64,000 nt of DNA, taken from positions 9,155,407-9,219,406 of the forward strand of contig NC_047082.1 in assembly GCF_902459465.1 (NCBI RefSeq). Reading direction: 5' to 3'. This stretch comes from Asterias rubens. Taxonomy: Eukaryota; Echinodermata; Asteroidea; Forcipulatida; Asteriidae. The position numbers were made by a program, and so were the translations under genes. Each line of letters opens with the position of its first letter. Position 1 is the first letter of the stretch. The notes under the pieces were generated by a model. That model ran no database searches. It saw only the letters and a list, made by a program, of their open reading frames with translations, and was not told where the DNA came from. Shown in pieces: positions 45,972-57,528 of this stretch.

Positions 45972-47515
45972 ATGGCGGCTTACGGCGCAACTTTCAATTT
46001 GGTGTAAGTTTTGTTCACTCGACTGAAATAGTGTGTCGAGTTAGATATTACTTGGACAAACATGATGTTAAACGGCAGAACTACTGTTAGGCATATCGTA
46101 CATGCATCCATATCCCTCACTGTCTTGAGTTGATTTACTCAGTTTGTTTTTGTGAGTTGCCTTTCTTCTTTGCGTCCTATAATGCGAAACTGTTTTTCTG
46201 AGTAGCATGAAACGACTGAAATTAAACTATACAAAAATCTACTTTTGCTGTGCACGTTTTGAGTCAGGGATTACATGGAAATACTTAAAAGCAAACCTGT
46301 CCGGAGTTAAAAACATTCATTAACATTTTTATCAAAGTTCAAATTTGTAATTTGCATGTTTTTATCGGCACTTTAAAAACAATATTAATATGTAATTTTT
46401 GATTTGGGAGTTGGAAGAATGAAAGTTCAGACCATAAATGTTTTGTTTGATTGTACTTTCAGTTACGAGGTGGTGGAGGAAGAGGGGCAAATAGAGCCAG
46501 CCCTAAAGAAACTCCGTGAGCCGGGTGAAGGGCTCCCTCTCTTGGCCGTCGACTTAGAGGGGGAAAAACTCAGCCGGGCAGGGGAGCTCGTTATCCTGTC
46601 TGCTGCAACAGAGAAGCACACTTTCTTGTTTAACATCAAGAAGTTGGGATCCGGGGTGTTCGACAAAGGCCTTAGGGATCTTCTTCAGGATCCAGATCGT
46701 CAGAAGTTGATGTTTGACTGCCGCCAGGACTCAGACTGTCTCTGGCATCAGTACAGCGTCAAACTGACCAACGTACTGGACTTGCAATTGATGGAGGTAA
46801 ATGTTTGTGCTTATAAGGATAATGCATGCTGACACTTGTGAAAGGGTTTGAATGGTTTTCACTTTTCTTTCTACCACCAGGCATGTTTGGTGTCTTGAAG
46901 TCTGGAATTACTTCACGTGGTTTTTTATTTGTAGAGTTTATTTCTTGACCAGAATAAACTATCTATTGACAGGTCGTTCATCGGGGTGATCACATGAAAC
47001 AGAACGCCGTTGTAGCATCGCTGGCTTACTCGTCATCCGGGTACCTCCCAAGGGTCAACGGCTTCAAGAAATGTCTCCAGAAGTACAACGTCAAAGACCA
47101 TGGCATCCTTCAAGCCAAGGAGCGTGGTAGCCAGGTGATGAAACGTGAAGGGGTCTGGCTTGAGCAACCTCTGCAGAAGGCTCTTCTAGAATACTCTGCA
47201 GCCGACGTCATGGGGTTTTACAAACTGTACGAGAAGCTGAAAAGCGTCGTGCGTCTGAACAACCACGCTTTAGTAGAGGCATCGAAGAACTACCTTGAGT
47301 TCTTCCGCTCTCGTGCTGTCCGCACCAACGATACGTTCGAGAGGAACGGGTTCGTACCTTGGCGTATTTTTCCAACCACACCGGGCACCGGGCCGATCAC
47401 CACGTGCCAGAAATGCAGACAGGGTTTCCCGCGTTCTGATTTCAGGCAGAGAGGACAACAAATTTGTCCTGTCTGCGTCAAAGTCACGACGGAAGTCAAC
47501 AAGGGGTGGTATTAA
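45972..47515 (+). CDS. DEDDy 3'-5' exonuclease with C-terminal Cys4 motif, copy A (EXD1/RNase D-like)
   Basis: Predicted 3'-5' exonuclease of the RNase D / WRN-exo superfamily. The closest look is to EXD1-type proteins, which act in the piRNA pathway in mammals; a role here is inference. Exons are 45972-46003, 46463-46796 and 46973-47515, giving 302 residues. Motif I is VDLEG (D41, E43), motif II is FDCRQDSD and motif III is YSAAD, so all five DEDDy residues are present. The C-terminus has CQKC and CPVC pairs that should bind zinc. The last two exons are very secure. The first (MAAYGATFNL, donor GTAAGT) is inferred: it is the only nearby short exon with an ATG, a perfect donor and the phase (2) that the next acceptor needs. 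It differs from the N-termini of copies B and C. A duplicate of the 46434-49218 segment forms the B locus. Confidence 0.82.
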
Positions 47516-47710
47516 AAAAGAGCTGCGATCAACGGAAAAGTCTCAACAACGACAGGGAAAAATATAAACAGTTTTTCAAAACAAAGGTACCGTTGTTCAA
47601 CCTATACATAAGCAAATTTTAGTTTGCTTGTTCAAACTGGGCAACTAGCTTTATATTATTATTAAGTATAACATAGGAAGTGTTATATTTTGTCATGTCA
47701 TAAATTGAAA

Positions 47711-47912
47711 CCAAGGCCCAATTTCACAGAGCTGCTTAAGCACAATAAAGACGATATTAAGCGCAACAAAATAACTGCTTACCACTACTAGAATATGGTT
47801 ACCATGTCACATGTACAACCTGTGGCTTGTATCCTGCTCATAATATCTGCTAATCAGAAATTTGTTAAGAAATGTTTTGTGCTTAAGCAGCTCTATCAAA
47901 TTGGACCCAGGG
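47711..47912. mobile_element. Foldback MITE, GGGCCCAATTTCAT family (A locus)
   Basis: AGGCCCAATTTCACAGAGCTG and CAGCTCTATCAAATTGGACC pair. The interior holds GCTTAAGCAC and GGTTACCATGTCACATG. It was duplicated together with the exonuclease gene: the twin is at 53602-53803. Confidence 0.75.
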
Positions 47913-48282
47913 TTGGTTCAAATCTAAATTTCGACGAAACAAGCTTTTCGTGCTTTGTTTGCATGGGTGCGTTACGGACCAGGGTCAAGTCACACAAGTA
48001 ATCTTGAGAAAAAAACAAGATCAAAACGCGACTATGAGCATTTTTTTTGTGTGTTAAACAGCATAAAGATCAAAGGTTTTATGATGCTCAGACGTTAATT
48101 AATTTCAACACATTGACGAACAAATTTACAATCATGTATACAATTTTATTCCTCACTATTTGTTTAAATTAATACGTTAGTTTTGTGAAACTGAAAGTAG
48201 GATACGGAATTTATTTGGAGATGTTTACACTTTCAAGAATTAAATACCCATGCGGGTAATAAGTACTCAAATAATGACCCTT

Positions 48283-48419
48283 AAACGAACACGTTGCCTT
48301 GGATCGGTCGAGTTGGTCTTTGAAAAGCGTTTGTAACCGTTTGTTATAAATTGCATATGATTAGAAAGAGGTTTTAAAAGTAGAATACAATGATCCACAC
48401 AAATTTGCCTCGAAATTGC
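48283..48419. mobile_element. Left half of the AACACGTTGCC foldback MITE, cut by a deletion
   Basis: It matches the left arm of 54168-54535, from TTAAACGAACACGTTGCCTT to CCTCGAAATTGC. It then jumps directly to LINE sequence (AATTTTATATAGTGG). Compared with the B locus, 1,644 bases are missing. Confidence 0.85.
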
Positions 48420-48985
48420 AATTTTATATAGTGGTTTAGCAGGGTTTCTAGATCTGGTCAGTCATTAATTTACACTTATTTGGGTTTCAAGACATACAGT
48501 TTAGAATACACCAAGTGTTTATGTGCTGCAGGTCATCCTGGAGTGCCACTTCATCATCTTGATTTTTAATGACTCTATACAAGACAGTGTCATCTGCATA
48601 CTGACGGAGATTAGATTGAATGCAAAATGGTAAATCAAAAGCAAAGATATTGAAAAGAATAGGTGCTAGAACAGCACCCTGTGGCACGCCAGAATGAACT
48701 GCAGCCCAGTCAGATGATAAACCCATAAACTGAACCCGCTGTAATCTGTTTGAAAGATAAGACTTAAACCAGTGCAACATTGAGCCACAAGTACCATCTT
48801 TATGTAATTTGTTCAAAAGAACTGTGTGACTCACGCGATCAAAAGCTTTTGACCAATCAAGAAATATAGCATCAATGCGGGGCGGTTTTGAAACATCAAG
48901 AGCAGTGGCCCAGCTATGATAAAGAGTTGTCAATTGAGTAACGCAAGATCTTTTAGGCAAGAAAGCTTCAAAATACTTGATTTAA
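48420..48985 (-). mobile_element. LINE reverse transcriptase fragment (A locus)
   Basis: The 157-codon frame (48960-48487) carries the non-LTR reverse transcriptase core. FLDWSKAFDRVSH is the region with the first catalytic Asp, then GVPQGAVLAPILFNI and RQYADDTVLY with the YADD box. The frame ends in a TGA that the B-locus copy also has. The thumb and downstream part are missing because of the deletion shared with the MITE next to it. The style is CR1/L2/jockey-like; the clade is not determined. Confidence 0.85.
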
Positions 48986-50928
48986 AGATAATAATAAATG
49001 TTCCATGATAATGTTGTATGTATTGGGTGAATATAGAAGGACAATAATAAAGAAGTAATTACCTGAAATGTAGAGGAATAAAACGAGACATGTTTACTGG
49101 TTGAGTCCTCTGTATCGAACGCGTCGGTGAGGGCGTATCGACTTGGTTGGCAAATTAGCATAGCAAGTGGATAAGTTACAATTGCGGTCAGTGAATGGAT
49201 GTCAGGAATGGAACTATTCAGAGTAATTGAGTTACTTCCTTTTAGTTTTGATGTGGGTTTTTGTTTTTAATCAAGGGTTTTTGTTTTGAGAATACGGGAA
49301 TTGAAAGAACATTAAAATATGAAAATAATTTTGAGTGCAAATCAATACAGCGACGAAGACCAGATGTTCCGCCGATGACAGATTATTATCACATCGTGTT
49401 TCATCACAGGATGGTGCTGTTGGAGCCTGGATGTGTCCAAGTTCGTGTTTAACCAAGCATTATGTAAATTATCAATAATAATTGACTAACAGATTTAGAA
49501 AAAGTCCTTTAAACGGACAATTATTAATGAATTGGCGCCATTTTGTTCCATTTGAAGGAATAACTTTATGGTTTCTGAACTTACATGTAGGTAATGAGCG
49601 TAGTTAGTGTTCGTCTGTTAGGCTACAGGGACCAGACTAAAAAATGTCGGCCTCTATTTTTTGTATTAATTGGTTTGCCGGTGGTTGTATAGTTTACTTT
49701 GCAATTTTTTTTTTTTTTTTTTCTACATTCATATCTTATTGACGGGACAGCTTATTCACTCTTATATTTCATATTAAATAATTTTAGGGATGATTTTCCA
49801 AAAAATACCCATAGACCCTCCCAACAAACAAACAAAGTATATTATGTGTTTTTTTATACTCTTTAAAACATGATATGAATTAGTTTACGTCTAAAGAAAA
49901 TATGGTAATAGTGTATAGCACCTTTAAAATGTTACGTGCTCAATAAAGATTCTGGAAATCCCTGAAAACTATGTTGCGCATCACTGCCTGAGAACAGTTG
50001 ATGTTGAACTTCGCACGCTTTGTTCACATAGTCGGTTTTCCCCGACATGTCGCGACGTACGCAACGCCCGTAGGACTTTCCGATAATGTGCCAGCAGGAA
50101 TTAAAGTATAAAATACCATTCACGAATTTGGTCGAGCAATTTCTTCCGAGGACAGGAAAGCAAAGGTAGGTACTGAGTTACTTTACTTACTAACTTATTA
50201 TGTTAAAGTCTTTCCACCTTGCAAACCTTTCAAGTCTTCTTAATGTTTGTTAAAGATGACTGAAAAGTCTCCGGCCTAAACTGGTATCGGTATCGTGACT
50301 TTAAGAACTCGATGATTAGGTGATTTGGGTATAATAATGGGTGTACACTTCTGCGCAATGTACACTCACTCCAGTTAGTGCACATCAACCCACTAGTCGG
50401 TTTATGTCATTCATACGAACGACTCTAATGTTGGACAGAACAAAACAAAAGGTTTGAGAATAAATCAACAAATTCTTTGTAATCTGAAGAAAAGAAAATG
50501 ATGTCAGTAAGCCATTAATTTTGAAGACTTTTGCTCAGTTGTGTTTGATCTTTTGTGTTTGAGACTTTGGAAATAGCTAGAACTGCCTTGCAGAGCTGTG
50601 TCGAAATGTGATTGGTGAGAAAATGTTTAATAATAGTTTATTAGTGCAACTGTTGCATATTATACGAACATCCGAAGATAAATCGATAATCTACCAATTT
50701 GTTGTATTCCAATAAGCTGAATAAATATCGGATTAATCGATAGCTTGTATTTTTTAATAAGTAAAATACATGAGATTTATCAAAAATCTATCAGATTTGA
50801 TTTCCAAAAAAGTTGAAAAATTCAGATAAATCGATAATCTATCAAAAATTGGTTTTCTAATAAGTTAATCAATAAAATTAATCGACAATCTATATAATAA
50901 CTGGTGGTTGATTCCGTAGTTTATATCT

Positions 50929-53408
50929 ATGGATCTCACTGCGTTGAATAGAGTGAGAGACGAGATCGTGGAGATCGATGGAGAACACACAGAGAAAGAG
51001 TCTGATTTGTCAGAGGGAAAATTGCCCGAAGGTATCGCGGAGGCAGATAGGGGTGAGAAGAGAAAATGTGGAGGTGCAGAGGCTGGACTAAGTGGTGAGT
51101 TTTTTTTTTTTTTTCTTTTAGTAAAGCAAGATGGCCGCGCTCCATCGCAAACAAATTACAAACATTTTGTTAATTGGTGTTTGCAGCTTTGCATGGTGTA
51201 GAGAATAAGAGTAACTATAAATATAAATATGATTACACGTAGTAAACTTGCGGGCACAACCATGTGTAAAATCTCTTTTGAGGGAGTGTTGGCTCTGAAA
51301 GAACATTTTGGTATTGATATGACGAGTGGAATTTTGCGGCTGTGATCTGCAATAAGTTATTATAATGGTCGGGCTTATCTTGAAGGTCATCGATTGCAGT
51401 TTAAAATCTATTAAGCGCTTCAAATCATAATTTTCCAGGTGAAGAGTTGGACGGCAAAAAAGACGAAAGTTCCGCTACGAAGAAACTCAAAATTGCCTCA
51501 ATATCAGAAGGATTAAGGTAGGGGCCGGAATTATTTGAAGATTAAACCGTTGAGAAGCGACGAATAAATTATTTATAAAAATAATATGAAAATACAGTTA
51601 TGACAATATTTCGCATAAAGAATACATGCATACTGGCAGCCAATTCCATGAAGTTTCGCAACCATTTCGTCAGCCCATCACTAACTGTACAACATTTTAA
51701 TGATTGCGTAAGTTGTGCGCTAATTACACAACAAACTTTGCGCAAGTGGAATTATACGAAGAAGGTAACGTTTCATAAAAAAAATGGCTCCCGGCCTCTT
51801 ATTTCCAGTTAAAAAAAATTGTTTCCCCTTATCATTGAGCATCTTTTAGTTCCATCGTTTGTTCAGTTGTTGAACTGAATAGCCAGTGCCGGGTGAGAGA
51901 GAGAGTCATTTGAGGCAAACTCTACATGATGGGCTGAGCATTCTCTCCAAATGTAAATGTAATGAGTGAAAAACACCCCTCTTTCCATTTCGAGTTGTCC
52001 CTCATCATATGGCTCTTTGAAAAGAGTGGGGGTTATTTCACTCTTTTAGAGGGGTTTCACTCCGGGACAGAGTGAAAAATCACTCAAAAAGATGCAAACT
52101 TCAATCTAAAATAGTGGAAGACCACTCGAAAAAGAGTTGTCCCTCATATGGCTCTTCAAAGAGTGCCTTTTCACTCTTTTGCATTTCGAGAGTTCATTTG
52201 TCCATCACGTTAAAGAACAAAATGATAATGTTTGAATTTGGAACTGGACAGATGGAGTTTCAGTTCTCAGTGTTTTGTTTGATTGTACTTTTAGCTACGA
52301 AGTCGTGGATTAAGAAGAGCAAATAATGTTTTGTTTGATTGTACTTTCAGTTACGAGGTGGTGGAGGAAGAGGGGCAAATAGAGCCAGCCCTAAAGAAAC
52401 TCCGTGAGCCGGGTGAAGGGCTCCCTCTCTTTGCCGTCGACTTAGAGGGGGAAAAACTCAGCCGGGCAGGGGAGCTCGTTATCCTGTCTGCTGCAACAGA
52501 GAAGCACACTTTCTTGTTCAACATCAAGAAGTTGGGACCCGGGGTGTTCGACAAAGGCCTTAGGGATCTTCTTCAGGATCCAGACCGTCAGAAGTTGATG
52601 TTTGACTGCCGCCAGGACTCAGACTGTCTCTGGCATCAGTACAGCGTCAAACTGACCAACGTACTGGACTTGCAAGTGATGGAGGTAAATGTTTATCCTT
52701 TATAAAGGAGAATGCATGCTGACACTGGTGAAAGGTTTTGAACGGTTTTCACTTTTCTTTCTACCACCAGGGCATGTTTGGTGTCTTGAAGTCTGGAATT
52801 ACTTCACGTAGTTTTTTATTTGTAGAGTTTATTTCTTGACCAGAATTAACTATATCTATTGACAGGTCGTTCATCGGGGTGATCACATGAAACAGAACGC
52901 CGTTGTAGCAATGCTGGCTTACTCGTCATCCGGGTACCTCCCAAGGGTCAACGGCTTCAAGAAATGTCTCCAGAAGTACAACGTCCAAGACCAAGGCATC
53001 CTTCAAGCCAAGGAGCGTGGTAGCCAGGTGATGAAACGTGAAGGGGTCTGGCTTGAGCAACCTCTGCAGAAGGCTCTTCTAGAATACTCTGCAGCCGACG
53101 TCATGGGGTTTTACAAACTGTACGAGAAGCTGAAAAGCGCCGTGCGTCTGAACAACCACGCCGTAGTAGAGGCATCGAAGAACTACCTCGAGTTCTTCCG
53201 CTCTCGTGCTGTCCGCACCAACGATACGTTCGAGAGGAACGGGTTCGTACCTTGGCGTATTTTTCCAACCACACCGGGCACCGGGCCGATCACCACGTGC
53301 CAGAAATGCAGACAGGGTTTCCCGAGTTCTGATTTCAATCAGAGAGGACAACACATTTGTCCTGTCTGCGTCAAAGTCACGAAGGAAGTCAACAAGGGGT
53401 GGTATTAA
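50929..53408 (+). CDS. DEDDy 3'-5' exonuclease, copy B: chimera of C-type 5' exons and A-type catalytic exons
   Basis: Predicted nuclease as for copy A. Exons are 50929-51094, 51439-51517, 52351-52684 and 52866-53408, with phases 1, 2, 0 matching those of copy C and a product of 373 residues. The N-terminal 81 residues (MDLTALNRVRDE..., acidic, with KRK and KKLK basic patches) match copy C. Residues 83-373 match copy A almost exactly; visible differences include V/A, L/V, K/Q and R/S changes. DEDDy residues and the CQKC/CPVC pairs are intact. The competing C-type acceptor at 52293-52294 leads to an exon that meets a stop after six codons. Use of the A-type acceptor (TTTCAG at 52350) is therefore required and is inferred. 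Transcription faces copy C. Confidence 0.82.
51945..52195. mobile_element. AGAGTGAAA palindromic MITE (copy in left arm)
   Basis: TCGAGTTGTCCCTCATCATA, AAAGAGTG, TTCACTCTTTTAGAGG, TTTCACTCCGGGACAGAGTG and ACTCGAAAAAGAGTTGTCCC show a short inverted pattern. Copies are also at 58915-59165 (same position in the inverted arm) and 63498-63672, so it predates the inverted duplication. It lies in intron 2 of copy B. Confidence 0.7.
52295..52325 (+). pseudogene. Dead 5' stub of a C-type exon 3
   Basis: After TGATTGTACTTTTAG the sequence CTACGAAGTCGTGGAT matches the start of copy C exon 3. The next codon, GAA in copy C, is TAA here, and the match ends 15 bases further on at GAGCAAATA, where A-type intron sequence (ATGTTTTGTTTG) begins. 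It marks the exact joint of the chimeric gene B. Confidence 0.88.
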
Positions 53409-53601
53409 AAAAGAGCTGCGATCAACGGAAAAGTCTCAACAACGACAAGGAAAAATATAAACAGTTTTTCAAAACAAAGGTACCGTTGTTCAACCTATAC
53501 ATAAGCAAATTTTAGTTTGCTTGTTCAAACTGGTCAACTAGCTTTATATTATTATAAAGTATAACACAGGAAGTGTTATATTTTGTCATGTCATAAATTG
53601 A

Positions 53602-53803
53602 AACCAAGGCCCAATTTCACAGAGCTGCTTAAGCACATTAAAGACGATATTAAGCGCAACAAAATAACTGCTTACCACTACTAGAATATGGTTACCATGT
53701 CACATGTACAACCTGTGGCGTGTATCCTGCTCATAATATCTGCTAATCAGAAATTTGTTAAGAAATATTTTGTGCTTAAGCAGCTCTATCAAATTGGACC
53801 CAG
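53602..53803. mobile_element. Foldback MITE, GGGCCCAATTTCAT family (B locus)
   Basis: Near-identical twin of 47711-47912, duplicated with the downstream flank of the exonuclease gene. Confidence 0.75.
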
Positions 53804-54167
53804 GGTTGGTTCAAATCTAAATTTCGACCGAAACAAGCTGTTCGTGCTTTGTATGGGTGCATTACGGACCAGTGTCAAGTCACACAAGTAATCTTGAGAA
53901 AAAAAAAATCAAAACGCGACTGTGAGCATTATTTTTTGTGTTAAACAGCATAAAGATCAAAGGTTTAATGATGCTCAGACGTTAATTAATTTCAACACAT
54001 TGACGAACAAATTTACAATCATGTATACAATTTTATTCCTCACTATTTGTTTAAATTAATACGTTAGTTTTGTGAAACTGAAAGTAGGATACGGAAATTA
54101 TTTGGAGATGTTTACACTTTCAAGAATTAAATACCCATGCGGGTAATAAGTACTCAAATAATGACCC

Positions 54168-54535
54168 TTAAACGAACACGTTGCCTTGAATCGGTCGAGT
54201 TGGTCTTTGAAAAGCGTTTGTAACCGTTTGTTATAAAATGCATATGATTAGAAAGAGGTTTTAAAAGTAGAATACAATGATCCACACAAATTTGCCTCGA
54301 AATTGCGTGGTTTTCCTTTTACTTTGCGAACTAACACGGTCGGCCATTTATGGGAGTCAAAAATTTGACTCCCATAAATGGCCGACCGTGTTAGTCGACG
54401 AGATAAAAGGAATCGTGTGGATCATTATATTCTACTTTTAAATTATCTATCAAACCATAATGCATTTTATAATAAACGGTTACACACGCTTTTCAAAGAC
54501 CAACTCGACCGATCCAAGGCAACGTGTTCCTTTAA
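54168..54535. mobile_element. 368-bp foldback MITE, AACACGTTGCC family (complete)
   Basis: TTAAACGAACACGTTGCCTT pairs with AAGGCAACGTGTTCCTTTAA. The centre GGGAGTCAAAAATTTGACTCCC is a perfect palindrome flanked by CACGGTCGGCCATTTA and TAAATGGCCGACCGTG. TTAA borders are present. At the A locus only its left arm remains. Confidence 0.88.
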
Positions 54536-54884
54536 AACTTACTTGGTAAGAGCTGTTGATAATGTATATCATTTTCAGAAACGATTGATTTCCAAGAAAC
54601 GTGGTTTTAGAGGGATTCTAAAAGATAATGATAAAATCTGAAACCCATTTCTGCATGAAACGTTTCTCAGATTGTGTAGTCCATTATGGGTGATTCTTCC
54701 AGCGTGGACATACCGCTCTTCTAGAGTATCAGCGACATCTAACAAAATCCTTTTCAAATGTAGTTTAATTTATATAATTAACAATGTTTAAACAGTTCGG
54801 CGTCTCCCGCTATTTTTAGTATCCGATCGGCCAACATTTTTGGGCCGCACCTTAATTCAAGATGAATCTAGATTTCATGTTTTA

Positions 54885-56525
54885 TTATTTCATTTCATTT
54901 TCATTTCATTTCATTTATTAATTTCACAGGCACAAATTCAAGCACAGACAATAAGACAGAAGAAAACAAAAACATGAACATACAATACAATAACAAAAAA
55001 AGCAGCACCCCTGAAGGATTTAAAAAAAGTAAACTAAATTACTATCGAGTTAATCTCCTGATGCCACAATTTACGAAGAGATAAAAAGGGACATTACAGA
55101 TGGACATTATTAAAACATGGCATACAGTATAAAAATATAGAACTATACAAGCAGTTAAAACTATAAAAGCCCTAATGGGCATTAATAATACAAAATCGTT
55201 AAAAGAGAGATTCTAGTTAATTATGCAAAAGGCACTATAAATTTGAGAAATAAAAAACAGCAGCAAGGTATTTGAATGGGCAAGGCAACTAGAAAGTTAC
55301 ACTGTTTTGGTCAAGGGGACCTCCTCGCCAGGGACTAATAAATGATTCCTGAGGGAATTTGTGAAGGAGGATAAGCTATGGATAATTGTATCTTTAATGC
55401 AGGCCGGTAGTTCGTCCCATAATCTAGGGAATCTGTGAAAAAGAGAATGATGGGCAGCATTGGAACGAGCCCGATGATGGACAAATTTAACAGATTCGAT
55501 ATGTCTACAGTTAATGGGAATTAGAGTGTCCGTGTCAATGTCAAATTTGTTATATAAACATTTAATAACAAACGTAATTGAAAGGAAATGAACCCTGTTG
55601 ATTAACCTGTCAGAATATTCAATTTCATTTACAGAATCAATTAAAACCCTTCTCGGCAGACCCAAACAAAAACGGGTGAATCGCCTCTGTACCTTCTCCA
55701 GCGTTTTTTGCCGAGTCGAAAGAGCAGGGCACCAGACTGGAGCTGCGTATTCAAGTATGGGTCTGCTAATTGAGCGATAAAGTAAAGTCAGAATGTAAGG
55801 GTTTCTAGTTTTAACTACTCTACCAATAAATCCGTTGAGTCTAGTGGCTTTGGAACTGACTTTATTAACATGTGTTTTCCAGCTTAAGTCCCTGGAGATA
55901 ATAACACCCAAGTATTTGTAACTATCCACATTTTCCAAAGTGTTTTCAGCAATTTTATACAGTGGTTTAGCAGTGTTTCTAGACCTGGTCACAGTCATTA
56001 ATTTACACTTATTTGGGTTTCAAGACATACAGTTTAGAATACACCAAGTGTTTATGTGCTGCAGGTCATCCTGGAGTGCCACTTCATCATCTTGATTTTT
56101 AATGACTCTGTACAAGACAGTGTCATCTGCATACTGACGGAGATTAGATTGAATGCAAAATGGTAAATCAAAAGCAAAGATATTGAAAAGAATAGGTGCT
56201 AGAACAGCACCCTGTGGCACGCCAGAATGAACTGCAGCCCACAGTCAGATGATAAACCCATAAACTGAACCCGCTGTAATCTGTTTGAAAGATAAGACTT
56301 AAACCAGTGCAACATTGAGCCACAAGTACCATATTTATGTAATTTGTTCAAAAGAACTGTGTGACTCACGCGATCAAAAGCTTTTGACCAATCAAGAAAT
56401 ATAGCATCAATGCGGGGCGGTTTTGAAACATCAAGAGCAGTGGCCCAGCTATGATAAAGAGTTGTCAATTGAGGAACGCAAGATCTTTTTAGGCAAGAAA
56501 GCTTCAAAATACTTGATTTAAAGAT
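54885..56525 (-). mobile_element. 5'-truncated LINE (non-LTR retrotransposon), degenerate
   Basis: On the minus strand, reverse transcriptase text runs 56507-56020 (AIFLDWSKAFDRVSH, then YADD). After a shared TGA it continues at 55998-55297 with YKYLGVIISRDLSWKTH, the 'Y-LG' region that follows the polymerase core, and a C-terminal domain ending VPLTKTV. A 2-base insertion relative to the A-locus copy shifts the frame near 56238. The 3' untranslated region ends in (AAATG)n-type repeats at about 54885-54920, typical of CR1/L2-like elements. It is inactive as it stands. Confidence 0.88.
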
Positions 56526-56756
56526 AATAATAAATGTTCTATGATAATGTTGTATGCACTGGGTGAATATAGAAGGACAATAATAAAGAAGTAATTACCT
56601 GAAATGTAGAGGAATAAAACGAGACATGTTTACTGGTTGAGTCCTCTGTATCGAACGCGTCGGTGAGGGCGTATCGACTTGGTTGGCAAATTAGCATAGC
56701 AAGTGGATAAGTTACAATTGCGGTCAGTGAACGGGTGCAAAGAATGGAACTATTAA

Positions 56757-57528
56757 GGAACACAAAAAGGGGTGCTCTGATCTATCACGTGTATATTATT
56801 TTAGGACTAAAACAAACCCTTTTCCAGGTGTTTGTCAGAGAATTTGTTTAGGAGTAGGTTTTTGTATTCTTTATAGACAAAGGTCTTAACACCAGAATTT
56901 GTGCCAGGAACTGTGTTTCATAACTTTTTTTTTTCTGTACGGCTATTTTTTGAACGCTCTTTCGCACTTTGCGTCTCCACTATTTTCACCATTTTGGTGG
57001 CCTTAAAAACCAACCAAGCAAAGTGTAAATTATTAATAAGAATCAAATAATATTGGTATAAAAAAGTCCTCCCAAGCAACAGTTAAGAAACGAATGAATA
57101 ACAGCCATTTATTTGACTTTAAAGGATTCTAATCGAGTCAAGAAACAAATTACCCGAATACCGATCAAACATGTACCCTATTTCCGCAAAACACGCTTCC
57201 GTTCACGGACGAAGGCAATACATTTACGTTCGATTCTTCATCGATTATTTACAACTTTTATCGATAACTTGAATGTATTGTCTTTATGTCAAAAAAACTC
57301 GAGAATAATTGGAACCGATTTGTTTTTATGTGTTCGATAATGTTGTCTTGTATACGGGTGGAAGTATAAAAAGAATCCCAATAATTTGTATTATTATTCA
57401 CCAACCGTTTTTTTCTCGGATAATTCACGGCACCTTCGTTTTTTTTAAATTCAATCTGATGATTTTTTTTTTAGGAACTGTTCTTCTTCATTCCTCTGAG
57501 ACCTTTGGAGTAATTTTTAGTTTGTTTT
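56757..57528. other. Spacer downstream of exonuclease copy C
   Basis: No gene is supported. The stretch is AT-rich and starts where homology to the A unit stops (GGAACTATT). It probably contains the 3' untranslated region of copy C (minus strand). No dispersed repeat was recognised. Confidence 0.4.

Larger units (their letters stand above)
49214..52325 (+). repeat. Left arm of a 3-kb inverted duplication (partner 58790-61799)
   Basis: From CTATTCAGAGTAATTG at 49214 to GAGCAAATA at 52325 this is the reverse complement of 61799-58790, with high identity by eye, a few indels (about 80 bp near 50200, 30 bp in exon 1) and scattered substitutions. It holds the upstream region, exons 1 and 2, introns and the first 31 bases of exon 3 of a C-type exonuclease gene. 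Its left edge joins the A unit at a CTATT shared by both sequences. Its right edge lies inside exon 3. Confidence 0.9.

Noticed and set aside
49932-50123. A 63-codon ORF (minus) that is also open in the inverted arm (60930-61118, plus).
   Set aside because: By eye the aligned ends differ at about seven sites, all changing an amino acid and none silent. A protein under selection would show silent changes, so this is a chance ORF in duplicated upstream DNA.
51600-51812. A 70-codon ORF repeated at 59222-59500.
   Set aside because: It lies in intron 2 of both B and C and is shared only because the arms are duplicated. No domain, and no splice sites that would include it.
52072-52326. An 84-codon ORF repeated at 58789-59043.
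   Set aside because: It consists of the AGAGTGAAA MITE plus the intron end, and its last codons are the dead exon 3 stub read in another frame.
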